Both the position numbers and the translations under genes were made by a program. From Myxocyprinus asiaticus (taxonomy: Eukaryota; Chordata; Actinopteri; Cypriniformes; Catostomidae), in NCBI RefSeq assembly GCF_019703515.2, contig NC_059373.1:17188281-17252280 (forward strand): a DNA stretch of 64,000 nucleotides, in the 5' to 3' direction. The first letter of the stretch is position 1. Every line of letters begins with the position of its first letter. Below, piece by piece: positions 24,064-40,154 of the stretch. The notes beneath the pieces were generated by a model. The model was given only the letters and a program-made list of their open reading frames with translations. It was not told the origin of the DNA and did not search any database.

Positions 24064-24522
24064 TGTTGCACCTGCTATCTCTCCAGAACGCCGCCAGAGG
24101 TCTCCATCTCCGGAATTCTAGCTTTCCCTTCACAAACTACATTTCCCATATTCCCCACTCTGACTGATTACTCACTCACCTGTTTTATATGATCCCAGAC
24201 TATTTAAATTCTCTGTTTCACTGCATTCATTGTGAAGTCTTGTTCTGCCTAGTCTGCAGTTCTGAGCATTATTACCGTTCCTGTTCTTCCTGTGTTTTTG
24301 ACTCCTGCCTGCTTGTGAGGTTTTGTACCTTTTGCCTGTTTATTGGATTACCCCTCTGTCTCTCGGATTTACTTGGTTTGCATTTCTTGGACTGTCTCCT
24401 GTGTACTGGACCCTTGCCTGTTTTGTTGTTTATCCTTTTATTTTGCTACATTGTTGTACTGTTCATACGTTTATTAAACTGCACATGGATCTTAAAACAA
24501 CTGCCCCGGAGTCTTTGCTACA
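24064..24522 (+). mobile_element. Solo LTR, gypsy-type, with 5-bp TSD
   Basis: 459 bp starting TGTTGCACC and ending TTTGCTACA, i.e. TG...CA with short inverted ends. CCAAC flanks it on both sides (24059-24063 and 24523-24527). Contains a TTTTATATG/TATTTAAATT promoter-like region (about 24183-24213), a CT-rich middle and an ATTAAA polyadenylation-type signal near 24474. No internal retroviral-type region adjoins, so it is a solo LTR left by LTR-LTR recombination. Confidence 0.85.
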
Positions 24523-24757
24523 CCAACTAACTAACCTACCAACTTATTTACTTACAGGCTTCAAGGCTTATTAAACTTTTTTAAACAGACTTTGTCAAGC
24601 CAACATCAAAGTTTGTCTTGACAAACTTTAGTTATCTGGTTATTTGTACAATTAAATCAATATCCTATCCTTTTTATCATTGTCTTACTACATACAGTAT
24701 ATTGCAATGTGTGCATTGCCAGAGGATGACTGGCTTTGTTTTGTTTTGTCTACTGTC

Positions 24758-24905
24758 AAGGTTGGGAGAGTTACTTTTGAAATGTTTTCCACTACAGATT
24801 ACAGAATACCTGCTGTAAAATGTAATTTGTAACGTATTCCGTTAGATTACTCAAGGTCAGTAACGTATTCTAAATACTTTGGATTACTTCTTCAGCACTA
24901 GTAGA
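24758..24905. repeat. Fragment of GTTGGG..GATTAC repeat family
   Basis: AGGTTGGGAGAGTTACTTTT followed by GATTACAGAATACC, AATTTGTAACGTATTCC and GATTACTC resembles the terminal sequence of the element at 50789-52040. Only one end is recognisable. Confidence 0.5.
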
Positions 24906-29818
<4,913 letters not shown>

Positions 29819-30013
29819 AATTGCAGAGCAGTTCCTGTGGGAACCCTGGTGTCCCGCCCAAAGGCATCTTGTATGGGACACGTTTCAATTTGGGAGACAA
29901 GATCCGCTACAGTTGTGTAACCGGCTACGTGTTAGACGGCCATCCACAGCTCACCTGTGTTACCAGTGCAGGCAATGCGGCTGTTTGGGACTTCCCAGTG
30001 CCCATCTGCAGAG
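29819..30013 (+). CDS. csmd2/csmd3-like: CSMD-family internal exon: first-type sushi (CCP) domain
   Basis: One exon encodes a whole sushi/CCP module. It shows the four expected cysteines (SSCGNPG, IRYSC, QLTC, PVPIC), the conserved Trp in AVWDFP, and the GTRFN-GDKIRYSC core typical of the first sushi domain after CUB1 in CSMD proteins. CSMDs are very large single-pass membrane proteins of neurons, linked to complement regulation and synapse biology. The acceptor is a pyrimidine tract ending TCTCTTAG (29811-29818); the donor is AGAG|GTAAGC after 30013. Length is 195 nt and both borders are phase 1, so the exon is symmetric. Other AGs just inside (29826, 29828, 29831) would break this frame. 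The GYVLDGHPQLTC segment looks closer to CSMD2/CSMD3 than to CSMD1 as I remember them, so the paralogue is uncertain. No neighbouring CSMD exon (CUB1 or CUB2) is recognisable in the window. Confidence 0.9.
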
Positions 30014-30477
30014 GTAAGCACCAGTCAGATAGCTCTACATGTGACATGCAAATGTGTGTGTGTTTGTGTGCCTCTGCATGAGTCTCTTTGATGTTTTCAT
30101 GTGTCCTAGTGTCCTTGTGTCTCTTTGCTTGGTGTTTGAGTGTATGTGTGTATGTTTGTGTGTGTAAATGTGCGTGCATGGGTGAATATATGAAAGAATG
30201 GCTATAGTTGCCTGTATGTAATGAGTTGTTTTGATTAGCAAGGCACAACAGATAGAGATCCCTTGGACAGCCTTTTATTTTAAAAGTCCTTGAACATTTG
30301 AACATGTTTGCTCTTGTTCTTCTCAGCTCTTTATTTTCTATCCTCATATCTTTTCTTCTATTATTTAACTTAAAACAGCATAAGGGTTTGACTCTTTCAA
30401 TCAGGTTTTCACTCTCGTTTATGAGCTCACCGTGACATGTTGCCATACCTGCCAATAGGAGAAAAAAATTATGGAAT
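30014..30477. other. Start of downstream intron; GT-rich
   Basis: Begins with the donor GTAAGC at 30014. A TGTGTGTTTGTGTG-rich stretch covers about 30045-30190. No exon seen. Confidence 0.5.
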
Positions 30478-30676
30478 TATTGAAGGAATAGTTCACATCA
30501 AAAAATTAAAATTCTGTCATAATTTACTCAGCCTTATGTTGTTAACCTCAGTCACCATTCTCTTTCATTTTATGGAACAAAGATGCAATGAAAGTGAAGC
30601 TAACATTCTGTCTAAAGTTTTGTATTCTTCAAAAGAAAGAAAGTTATATTTTTTGGATGAAATATCCATTTAATTT
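30478..30676. repeat. Copy of the palindromic teleost MITE
   Basis: Starts GGAATAGTTCACATC, has TTCTGTCATAATTTACTCA, CCTCAGTCACCATTC and CAATGAAAGTG, and ends GATGAAATATCCATTTAA. Same family as 3684-3970, with the middle shortened. Confidence 0.7.
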
Positions 30677-30875
30677 ATTGAACTATTTAGTTTGATGGGA
30701 AACAGCACAGATCATCATATATTGTCCAGTCTCTATAGGAAACATAATTCTCATTTTTTGTGGTTTAAACCAATTCCACATTTGTGTCAACACGAGTTCA
30801 GGAGAAAGGCAAATTGTAGGTATCCCAGATGTACTGATAGTAAATGTTGTAATGATAAATTATATACGTATATTG

Positions 30876-31579
30876 GGTATGTGCCCAAAGCCGAATACCA
30901 TACTCAGACAGGCACTAATAATAACTTCAATACGAATGACTAATTCATCCGAATAATTTGACTGATTAACCAAGAAGCACGAAGCAAGAAGGATAAAGCA
31001 ACATTTTAAATAAACATCCAAAATTACAATGATTTTATGAGTCCGTGAAGCCAATATTACTAAATTGTAAACCTTATGAATGTAAATGGGCATGGTGTGA
31101 TTTCAAATCGGATGGCCTCCGTTTGCAGTCTTCATTTATTTCGCGCATCTGGAGCTTGTCGAGAGTAACATTAACTGAGATACTACATCATAAACATTTT
31201 CACGTCTTTAAATGTCTATTTTAATGTATCACACGATTCACACATAATGATTCCCATGTATTCATTTATAAATCAACCTGAGTGCTATGTTAAATTCTTG
31301 ACCTGAAGTGATGATTTCACAGTGGAGCACGTCTGCCCGTCTCTTAAAGTTGACCACATTTATATCCACATCATCGATTAAGGTAATTATTTGGTTAAGA
31401 TGTTATTCTCAAAAAAAGTTTAAATGCCCCTTAAAGGTTAAACTGCTCCATAGAGTGAACAATACATCCATTCAGAATATTCCATCTCGAAGAAACTGAA
31501 ACATACTCGTTTTTTTTTTTTTTTTTTAATGTACTAAATTTGTGTCTTGAGCTCTGGAAAGACACTATATAAATGTAAA

Positions 31580-31615
<36 letters not shown>

Positions 31616-32395
31616 GCTATTATTATTATTATCCCGCTATTCTTTTCTGGAAAAACTAGAGAGGACATTTATTCTACTGCATTTTGCTAATTCCACACAT
31701 GTAATGTAACCAAATAATGATGTCCTACACATTATGTTAAAATATGTGTACATAAATCAGCCTCAGGTATATAGTAAAAATTCCTGATAGATAGACCTAC
31801 AGGACTTTCGCTGTTTGTAGGCTATATTGATTTATTTTCATTTATTTTAATGTTTGTATTTGTATTTATACAATAGTTTGTATTTATTTGCAAAATATGT
31901 GCTTGACACTTCACAATTGCTTGACACCTCATGCATCCAGTATAGTGTTGTTATACATGAACAGACATAAACAAAAATTCTATTTTGGCAGATATTAATG
32001 CCAGAAATACGAGGAGAAACTACAGTTAACAACATATTCCACAGTTAATGTAGCCTAAATATTCAGCTTCATCTGGTAAGAAAAAAATAATAAAACAATA
32101 TTTTAATTAAATAATAATACCATAACAATAATTATATTAAGAAGAAGATGATGAAGAAATTATTATGATTATAATTATTATTAATAGGTATATACAATGC
32201 ATATTTTATTTATAGAAACTATAAATGTAATAGAGTAACATTTAAAAATGGGATTTTCATTTAGATTTGATGCACTTCTGGTTTAAGCCCCTCCCACACT
32301 CGGTTCTATCCGAAAACAGATACAGATACAGATAATTTTGCAATATGAAGAGATACAGATACAGATAATTGCTTCACTGCACAACCCTAATGTAT
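30876..32395. mobile_element. Possible non-autonomous DNA element with nested LINE tail
   Basis: The right end (32300-32395), read in reverse, has AGGGTTGTGCAGTGAAGC and repeated ATCTGTATCTGTATC units; the left end (about 30878) has GGGTATGTGCCC then CGAATACC. The ends are only loosely alike, so boundaries are tentative. Inside, 31500-31632 has a poly-T then GCTCTGGAAAGACACTATAT and an ATT run, a typical LINE 3' tail. Confidence 0.35.
31581..31632. repeat. (ATT)n microsatellite at a LINE-type tail
   Basis: ATT units following ACACTATATAAATGTAAAA, the pattern of L2-like LINE 3' ends. Confidence 0.9.
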
Positions 32396-33370
32396 ATTAT
32401 ATAAATTATGAGCAGATGGAAGAACAGAGGAGGGGAACTTTGTGTTTATGTAAAAACAAACACTTCAGTCATTATGAAAAAGTCACTTTAATAGAACATT
32501 TAATTGTCTTTGATTTGATTCGCTCAAGTAACTTAAATTAAAGGGTCCGAATGTCGTTCTTCATATTTAAACTATGCATAATGTTGCAGTTCCTTTCAGT
32601 TACCAGCCAAAAGGCCACTAAATCCATTATTTTACTTGCCAAAGTAAAATTTTGTATGTGTTAATTTGCATCCTGGCATTTATACAGAAAAAGGTGCAGT
32701 TACACAAACTTCATAATGCACAGAGGTAGCATAAATGCACTTATGTGGGAAACACAATTGCGGGAAACAATGTTTTGCACACTCGAACGCTTATTGTTGA
32801 TTCTAAAGTACAGCTGACGAAAAATGTGTACTGATTGTCATAACAACAGCAAAATTTAAGAAGCAGGGTAGACTCAGTAGACTGATTATATTAGTCTTAA
32901 CATCACCATTCTACCCCCAATTATAAAAATTATATAAAAAAATATATTACTTTTAATTACACAAATTGTGGTCCCAAACTCCTCCTATGTTCATCATTTA
33001 TTTTCCTACACTCCTGTTTCTTGCTGTAGTGATGACGCGGGTGTTTTTTGTTATAAATATATCAAGATTTATTGTCCCATGTTCAGACCAATTATAATGT
33101 GCATTTGCCATGACCATTCTCAAATAAGAATCTCTCCAAAGACAGCCTGTGCCGGTTTCTGCTCCAGCATGTTTAATAGAAGGGGAGGGGGGTGGGGGAC
33201 AGCGTCTGGATCATGCTTGCTTTGGTTGGACACAAATTGCAAAGCCAACTGTGCTTGAATAGCAAATAGCCTGAGGTACTTAAATGTGGAGCTTCAACCT
33301 GGCTCAGAAAGCAGTGGAGCATAGAGGAGTAGACTGCTGTATTTGACACACTTTTCTCTGGTACTTTCTT
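32396..33370. other. No gene seen; AT-rich intron
   Basis: Contains a short G-rich patch (33181-33200). No recognisable domains on either strand. Confidence 0.45.
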
Positions 33371-33870
33371 AAAGGAATATTTCACACAAAAAAAAAACAA
33401 AGCAAAAAACAGCATAATACACTCACCCATGTTGTTCCAAACCTGTATGACTATGGGCGTTTTTTTCCAAACAGCATTTTTACGCCCTTGAAGGGCACTT
33501 GGGGAAGGGGATGCCACTTGAAGGGTCGTTCCAAACAAAAGTAAGAATGTACTTTTAGTGAAAGTTACATTCAAATTGAAATGCCATGCTCAATTCAGAG
33601 TACGCACATCAAGAGGTCTGTCTTTCGTAGTGAGTAGGGCATAGGGATGATCACTTTCGATTGGAATTCGCCCTATGTCTTCTATGGAACACAAAATGAC
33701 ATGCTAGGCAGAATTCTAGCCTCAGTCACCATTCACTTTCATGTAATTTCTATTATTATTTATTTTTTTATTTATTTATTCATACAATGAAAATAAATGG
33801 TGACTGAGGCTAACATTCTGCCTAACATCGCTTTTTTTGTTCCAGGGAAGAAAGTAAGTCATACAGGCTT
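33371..33870. repeat. Palindromic teleost MITE split by another MITE
   Basis: Left part has GGAATATTTCACAC, CACTCACCCATGTTGTTCC and CTGTATGAC; the right part resumes with TTCTATGGAACACAAAATGA, GCCTCAGTCACCATTCAC, then the inverted half GGTGACTGAGGCTAACATTC and GGAAGAAAG. The interruption is listed at 33455-33673. Confidence 0.7.
33455..33673. repeat. Small MITE with GGGCG...CGCCC ends
   Basis: 219 bp starting GGGCGTTTTTTTCCA and ending TGGAATTCGCCC, with CTAT/TAT directly outside each end as a possible short target duplication. It disrupts the host MITE at a point where that family normally continues without a gap. Confidence 0.6.
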
Positions 33871-34838
33871 GAAATAAAAAGAGGAACAGCAATCCATTCT
33901 TGCTTCTATGTCTTAAATATACAGATTTGGTCTGATTATTGAATATGCTATAAACGATGTAGAATTTCATAGCTTTTGTTCAGTGCTTTTAGGTTGTGGA
34001 TGTGTAAATGTTTTTTGACAATATATTGACTTTTTAGTACATTTTGTAGTGTATTTTGGGTTTTGTTTCCATATTAATGCATTTAAATTCTGAATATTTA
34101 AGTCTTTGTGTTTTAGATGGTATCTGCCCTTTTCTCCTTTTCTCCTTTTTTTTTTTTTTTTTTTTTAGCAAAGTAGACTTTTACATAAAAGTAGCCCTGA
34201 AATGATTTTGCCCAGCAATTTACAGTTACCATTAATTTTAGATTAAGGGAGGGAAATCCATTTTAAACCTAAAGTCAGGGGACCTTTAGAATTACTGCTT
34301 CTGCAAATGTCAGTGTTATGCTACAATTCTGTAATGTATGCATCTTTGAATGCAGGAGTGAAGATAGAAAAAGGTCTCAAGAATAATGGTGGCCCAATGG
34401 AACTTTTCATTTTCAATTCTAATTGTGAATAATTATGGATGCTCTAAGCTTTTGGAGTTGAAAACCCACAATTTAATTTTTATTTTTTATTTTTTTATGT
34501 TTTTGCCCTTACTAATATAGTTATTATATGCACTTTATTATTATGTGCCACACCTAATAATCTTTACTAAATTCAATGCAAGTCCTGTCAAAAAGAACCG
34601 CGTATTCAGTAGTTTGTTTGTAGGGAATTGACTGAAACAAATACATACTTAAAGTCAGCTGTTTTGAACTTCAGTTTGAAGAAATGTTCTAACATTTTCA
34701 TTGCTTGTTTGGCAAATCTCCATACCATGGTGCCTTTGGCACAGTTGGTCTGTTGTGGTAGCCATGCTGAGGCGCAAGACCATGAGATTTTTAGCCAGGG
34801 TGACTCTTAGCTCAGGCATACCAAACAGTACTGTTTGG
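33871..34838. other. No gene seen; AT-rich intron
   Basis: Poly-T near 34148-34168. No motifs. Confidence 0.45.
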
Positions 34839-34937
34839 GAGATTTTTTACAATAAACAAGTCCCACAGTGCTGTGCAGCGGTGCAGCATGGGATTGGGCA
34901 TTGACAGTGTGGGATTTGTTTATTGTAAAAAAATCTC
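34839..34937. repeat. Strong hairpin, 29-30 nt arms, 40 nt loop
   Basis: Left arm 34839-34867 and right arm 34908-34937 are reverse complements with one substitution and one length difference in the A/T run (arms carry TTTTTTACAATAAACAA). Immediately before, 34821-34838 is a perfect 18-bp palindrome (CCAAACAGT|ACTGTTTGG). Could be a MITE remnant or a precursor-like RNA hairpin; the sequence alone does not decide. Confidence 0.7.
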
Positions 34938-35582
34938 TCATTAAAGAGTAAGAGAGCATAAGAAAGTTGACATTTTTACATTTCCAGCCACTTTCTGTTT
35001 TGCTTAGAAGCTGAGCAGCTGCCTCGAAGAAAACAAATCCCTAAATTCAGTCGACAGTGTACTAATTTGGTCCAGTAAATTTTGGCTGCTAATAAATACG
35101 TGTTTGTGTGTGGGCTCTGTCTTTTGTAGAAGTCAAGAATGACAAACTGATAAACTCAAATTAAAATGGGCCATCATGCCATAGCTGAAGGAATGTAGTT
35201 CTGTTAATCAGGCAGCTGTAAAGTGGCATCATCTAGGGCAGCGGCTGAAACTGTGGCTTCAGCTACACTTTGAATTAGCTGAATAGAGTTACCACTTATC
35301 ATTGCATGCTTTTGCTGTAAAGCAGTCCCAAAATCACGGCTGGAAAACAGTGCCTTTAAAGGTCAAGTGTGCAGTGAGGTGAAAAACAAATAATGTCAGT
35401 TTCTTTAAAGACCTGATGACATCAAACTAGAGTTGTGTACTTTTTGGTCCATTTTTGCTAGCTTTGAAGCCATCTATATACTAGCGTACTTATCAGTGTT
35501 GACAAAATTCACTTTTATCAGATACACACATTTTAAATGAACAGTCTTTCTCTTATCGTAAAATGGACAAAAGTATTGATTG
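34938..35582. other. No gene seen; intron before the gypsy element
   Basis: Unique-looking AT-rich sequence. Confidence 0.45.
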
Positions 35583-35586
35583 CTCA

Positions 35587-36646
35587 TGTAACCCATGTTA
35601 CTAGTAGTCCAAGTTGAAGCTAGAAAAAAGGAGACAAAGAAAGTGTTATAGTATGCATAAATATGTAAATTGAGTATTTTTATTTTATTAATATCTGTAG
35701 AGTTTAAGTGTTGTTTTGAAGAGAGGATAATAAGAAAATGTATAAAGTTAAGAAATAAGTTTAATTTAGAATAACGATAAGCTTGCTCCACCCTGTATCT
35801 GCTTGCGTCATTGCAGACAGCGAGAGATTTGAGAGAGCTCCTTTGGGAAGAGCACGGCTGATGAAGCTGCTTCTGTTGTGCCATCTAAAAAGCCCTAAAA
35901 CAGAAAAATAGATTAAAAAGGACATAACTAAAAGTTGGATTTCAGAGATAGGAGACAGATATTTGGAAATAGAAGTGTAGATTGAACGTTATTGAGTCAA
36001 ACGATCTTGAGTGAGTGCTAACACGGATTCAACGAAAAAAAAAAATTTTTTGCTCTTCGGGAAACTTTCTTTTAATTGAAATCAAGTTCTCTTGGTTGAG
36101 TTTTTTTTTTTTTTTTTTGTCTCTCTCTTTTCCTTTCTATCTTCCCCTGAGTTGGATGCTGATCACATTTTGCTCAATATTTGTTGATTTCCAAAGAGGA
36201 TTCTGAACTCAAATTGTCCCTGCCTCACACTAAAAGGTGTCAATGCGGTGCAGGAACTAGCGAGCCATACCCACACAAGGACTGAACCTTGGATCAGGAT
36301 CTGAAAATCAACGGAGTGGTAGGATTGTGCATTTTCACATGAACTGTGTTGTTCAGAACTGAATAACGTGAAAAGGAAAATAATTCTGGGGAAGCAGTGT
36401 CATTACACTGACACTGAATTGAATGTAATCTCAACTTATATTGAGACTGGTATTGTAAACGTCAATTTGATTTAATGTGATTCTAATTTTTTTGGTTGTT
36501 TTCAACAGTATTTCAAAGGGTTATTAATTGAACAATTATTTAATAATTAGCAAAAAGGGAATAAACTAATTATGAATGAGTTAATTTCTAAATTATCTAA
36601 ATTAGAAAATAAAGGTTAATTATTATTATTATTATTATTATTATTA

Positions 36647-36690
<44 letters not shown>

Positions 36691-37059
36691 TTAGTTTAAA
36701 TAGGTCAAAAGGAATTTAAAAATAGCCAATAGTAGTTAAAATTGGGAACTAATTAACAATAAATTACAAGAAAGGGCAAATTTCAGAGTCTAAATTGGGA
36801 GAAGTAATTATTGTCTCGTGTATTATGTTGTGATGTTGTTTTCATTTAATGTTTTGTTCTTCAATACATCTTAACTGTTTCTACTACAGCCAGTGTTGTT
36901 GTCATTTCCTTCCCCCCTTGTTGTCAAGCCTGTCTCTTGAGCAAGTTTATTCTTCTGATAACTGTTCCATATCTGAAATTAGTGCATCCTCCTTTGTGCT
37001 CAATTCCATTGATTGCAGGCGCGTGAGAGGAATGCACTCGCGTCACGGTGGGCGTTACA
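35587..37059 (+). mobile_element. 5' LTR of gypsy element
   Basis: 1473 bp beginning TGTAACCCATG and ending GGCGTTACA. Its last 186 bp (36874-37059) match the 3' LTR remnant 40426-40611 at equal length. It contains a poly-T (36102-36118) and an ATT microsatellite (36617-36691). The 5' border rests on the inverted end and the CTCA duplication. I could not identify a primer-binding tRNA in the bases after 37059. Confidence 0.75.
36617..36691. repeat. (ATT)n microsatellite within the LTR
   Basis: About 24 ATT units with one interruption. Confidence 0.95.
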
Positions 37060-37192
37060 AAAAGTTTGCGAGCCAGCCAGGAGACAGTTGCATAGCAACA
37101 AGGGCAGCTGTAGGAAATGGCAGAAACAAAGAGAAAATTAGAAATAGAGAGAAAAAAAAAAAAACACCAAGTGTTTATTTAACATTGTAATT

Positions 37193-38353
37193 ATGGAAAT
37201 CGTAGAAAGAGAAAATGTGAACGTGGTGAATGCGCTCATATTCAAGGGTCTCACATTGACCGATGTAGACAATGAGCTGGAGACATTTTTGCAGAAGTAT
37301 AGCTCGATCTGCTGCAATTTGGTAATCAACGATCCAGCTTCTGAGTTCCATCGCAATGCTATAGTGGAATATGCTCATAGCTCTGCAATTCTGACTTAAC
37401 GCCCTTGTTACCCTTAACCTTGGGAAGCCTTTTGAACCCAAGTGTTTCCTTTCAAGTACGAGGTCTGGCTAGCATTTATAACCGGACGGCTAGCGGTGCA
37501 GCCACTGGGGGGGTACATTGGAACATTGAAGGCTTTTGCTAAAGAGAGTGGGAGGCCCTTCTCAGATGTGCTTCGAAAGGAGTTGGAAAAACTCCAAGAG
37601 GCCCACTCTTCTAACCGTACTCCAGTGGGAGCACAAGATGCAAGCTATGATGATTCACGGAGTGCCGAGGCAATTGTCCCATCACCCATGTGTTGCTCCC
37701 CAATGCCCTTGTTGACCGGTGCTGAAACAATAGGAATGCAAAACCCAGAATCAAAAGACCCTACCAAGAGAGCGGTAGCCCCTGCAGTCTCCCCCAACTC
37801 AGAAACTACCATTGATGGTGTCACAGTAATGACTAGCCATGTTTTCCCCGTGAGCATTTCAGACCCAACAGGTGTTCAGAGAATGATAGTAGAGCACATA
37901 GTGAAGATGGGTGATACTGCAATAGCACAGTAAGCCTCAGTCCGCCTTAGAGTTTTCTCAGGGAGGAGCCCGCGTCCTCCAAATGAACCCGACTTTGACA
38001 CTTGGTGTGCAAGTGTAGACCTTCTGCTAAGTGATCCGTCCATTTCAGATTTGCATAAGATGCGGAGGAATTTAGACAGCCTGTTACCTCCAGCCACGGT
38101 TATAGTGAAGCACATACATCCTCCAGCTTTGCCAGCTATATATCTTGAGCTGCTAGAGTCAGTCTATTGTTCTGTAGAGGATAGAGATGAACTGTTAGCC
38201 AAGTTCATGGGCACCTTACAGAATCAGGTTGAGAAACCATCAGATTACTTGCATCGCTTGCGATTTGTTCTGAGCATGACAGTTAGGAGGGGGGCATTGC
38301 AGAGAGGGATCACGTTGCCTTTTGAAACAGTTTTGCAGAGTGTGTTGGGATGA
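37193..38353 (+). pseudogene. PNMA-like gag (matrix/capsid) of gypsy element
   Basis: Gag forms the capsid particle that packages the element RNA. Frame pieces: MEIVERENVNVVNALIFKG (37193-37399), a middle region with LRKELEKLQEAH (37442-37933), then across a stop the capsid part with FDTWCASVDLLLSDPSISD, HPPALPAIYLELLESV, DELLAKFMGTLQNQ and KPSDYLHRLRFVL up to 38353. This resembles the capsid fold shared with domesticated PNMA/ZCCHC proteins. At least two stops or frame changes make it non-functional. Confidence 0.8.
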
Positions 38354-39125
38354 TGGTCTCATTGCCAACCTTCAGTTAGAAAAAAGGAAAGCTCAGCCAC
38401 CCACTTTTGCCGAGTTGGTTGTGTTAATTTGAACGGAGGAAGATAAACATGCCTCCAAGGAGGAACGTGTGAAGAAGCACGTCAGGTCATCGAAGACTCC
38501 TGTTGCTTACCCGAAACCGCGAGCTGTTGCTCAGCAAGTGCCGGCTTGTTCACAGGAGGTACCGAGTTCTGTCGCTTCTGAAACCGATCTCCTAAAAAGA
38601 TGAATTGCAGAAGTCCAGACCCAGGTTGCTACTATAAGGCAGCCCCCAGGCCAGAAGCGCCCAAAGGGTCACTCTGAGGAAACTGAGTTGAGCGCATTGA
38701 GGAAAGTAGTGGAAGAGTTATGCACTCAGGTAGCCACTATGAAGCGTCATTCACTCAAGAGGTGAAGCGCGATAACCCAGATGAGTCAGAAATTGCTAAG
38801 TTGCAGCGAAAATTTGCTGTACTGCAAGCCCAAAGTGCTGCTCATAGGACTCAGAGAGATTACCCCCGTGAAGCTCCTGGTTCATGAGTCTTTTCCTCTC
38901 AGAAATGATTTGAGACCGACACATGTAGAGGTCCTAGAAGGGCCCAACTAATGGCCAACTGGCCTCGCCCTGGATATTGTTTTCAATGCGGAGAGGATGG
39001 CCATCTGGCCGTCAACAGCGATAATGCTGCTAACCCCTCAAAAGTCGAGGAAAAGCGGTGCAGGCTAAGGGAGCAACAGGCCCAGTGGGACTCTCTGCAC
39101 AAGAGCTCTACTGTGCCTTTAAACT
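38354..39125 (+). pseudogene. Gag C-terminus with damaged zinc knuckle
   Basis: Degenerate coding sequence. Near 38979-39020 it reads CFQCGEDGHLAVNS, a CCHC nucleic-acid-binding knuckle in which the last cysteine is replaced by serine (AGC). Several stops. Confidence 0.7.
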
Positions 39126-40120
39126 AAAATGAGTCTCCGTAGCGGGGCATACGGAGACCAGGTGTAAAAATAGCTGCCCTAAATGTTATAGATACGTTGT
39201 TATATACCTTTTACAGACAAATGGGTAACTCTTGAGCTGCCATCAGTGCCTTTCTCAAGTGGTCTGTTGGTTTCAAGCTGTCTGCACACTTTACCCTATA
39301 GACGCCCTTCTCAGCTGTCAGTTTTGCATAAAAATGGGACTCAAATGGATATAACAGTTCCCCCCAAAGCCGTGTTGGCTGAAATCCATGCAGTACAGGG
39401 GATTTTAGAAAAACCATCCCAGAAATCAAGTGGTGAATTCAAAGAGCCAGCACCTACCCATGCTAACTTTACCTATGATTTCAGAGATTCTCCCTTGTCC
39501 TCGGACTGGAAGGAGCTGATATCGAACCTATTGAATTCTATGCCTGAGGTCTTCTCCTTACATGATCTTGACTATGGTCACACAAGTAAGGTGAAGCACC
39601 AAAATTAGGCTAAATAACGAGACACCCTTTAAGCATAGGGCGCATCCGATTCACCCCCAAGATATCGATGCTGTTAGGAAGCATCTTCAAGAACTAATGA
39701 CTGCTGGAGTCATTCGTGAGTCGGAATCCCCCTTTTCTTCGGCCATAGTGGTGGTCCGAAAGAAAGATGGTTCGGTACGGCTTTGTATCGATTGTATTGA
39801 ATTCCCAGACAATTAAGGATACGTACGCCTTGCCTAAATTGGAGGAGGCTTTTTTTGTGCTCACAGGCTCGAGGTGGTTCTCGGTGCTAGATTTAAAGTC
39901 CGGGTTCAACCAAATCGAAATAGAAGAGACTGATAAGTGCAAAAACACTTTTGTATGCCCACTTGGATTCTGGGAATTCAATAGGATGCCTCAAGGGATC
40001 ACAAATGCGGCAAGCACGTTCCAGAGGCTAATGGATCAGTGCATTGGTAATCTCAACAGGAAATAGGTATTAGTCTTTATTGACAACCTGATAGTCTTTT
40101 CGAAAACCCTAGAAGAGCAT
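39126..40120 (+). pseudogene. Gypsy pol remnant: reverse transcriptase
   Basis: An N-terminal stretch (39246-39608) with NLLNSMPEVFSLHDLDYGHT leads, after a shift, into HRAHPIHPQDIDAVRKHLQE and SAIVVVRKKDGSVRLCIDC, then frame 39767-40066 with YALPKLEEAFFVLTGSRWFS, VLDLKSGFNQIEIEETDKC and FNRMPQGITNAASTFQRLM. After a stop the catalytic box reads FIDNLIVFSKTLEEHE: the second Asp of the YxDD motif is Asn. No protease motif is clear. RT ends at the gag duplication near 40154. Confidence 0.85.
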
Positions 40121-40154
40121 GAGTCACGGTTGTTACAAGTCCAAGATCGAGTGA

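Noticed and set aside
24189..24574. Cys/Phe/Leu-rich frames of 83-113 codons
   Set aside because: They lie wholly inside the CT-rich solo LTR.
29925..30455. 176-codon minus-strand frame overlapping the exon
   Set aside because: It is the antisense of the CSMD exon and a GT-rich tract, with low-complexity His/Thr repeats and no domain.
35474..35884. 136-codon minus frame as a gene
   Set aside because: Crosses the 5' border of the gypsy LTR, so it cannot be an old conserved gene; no domain.
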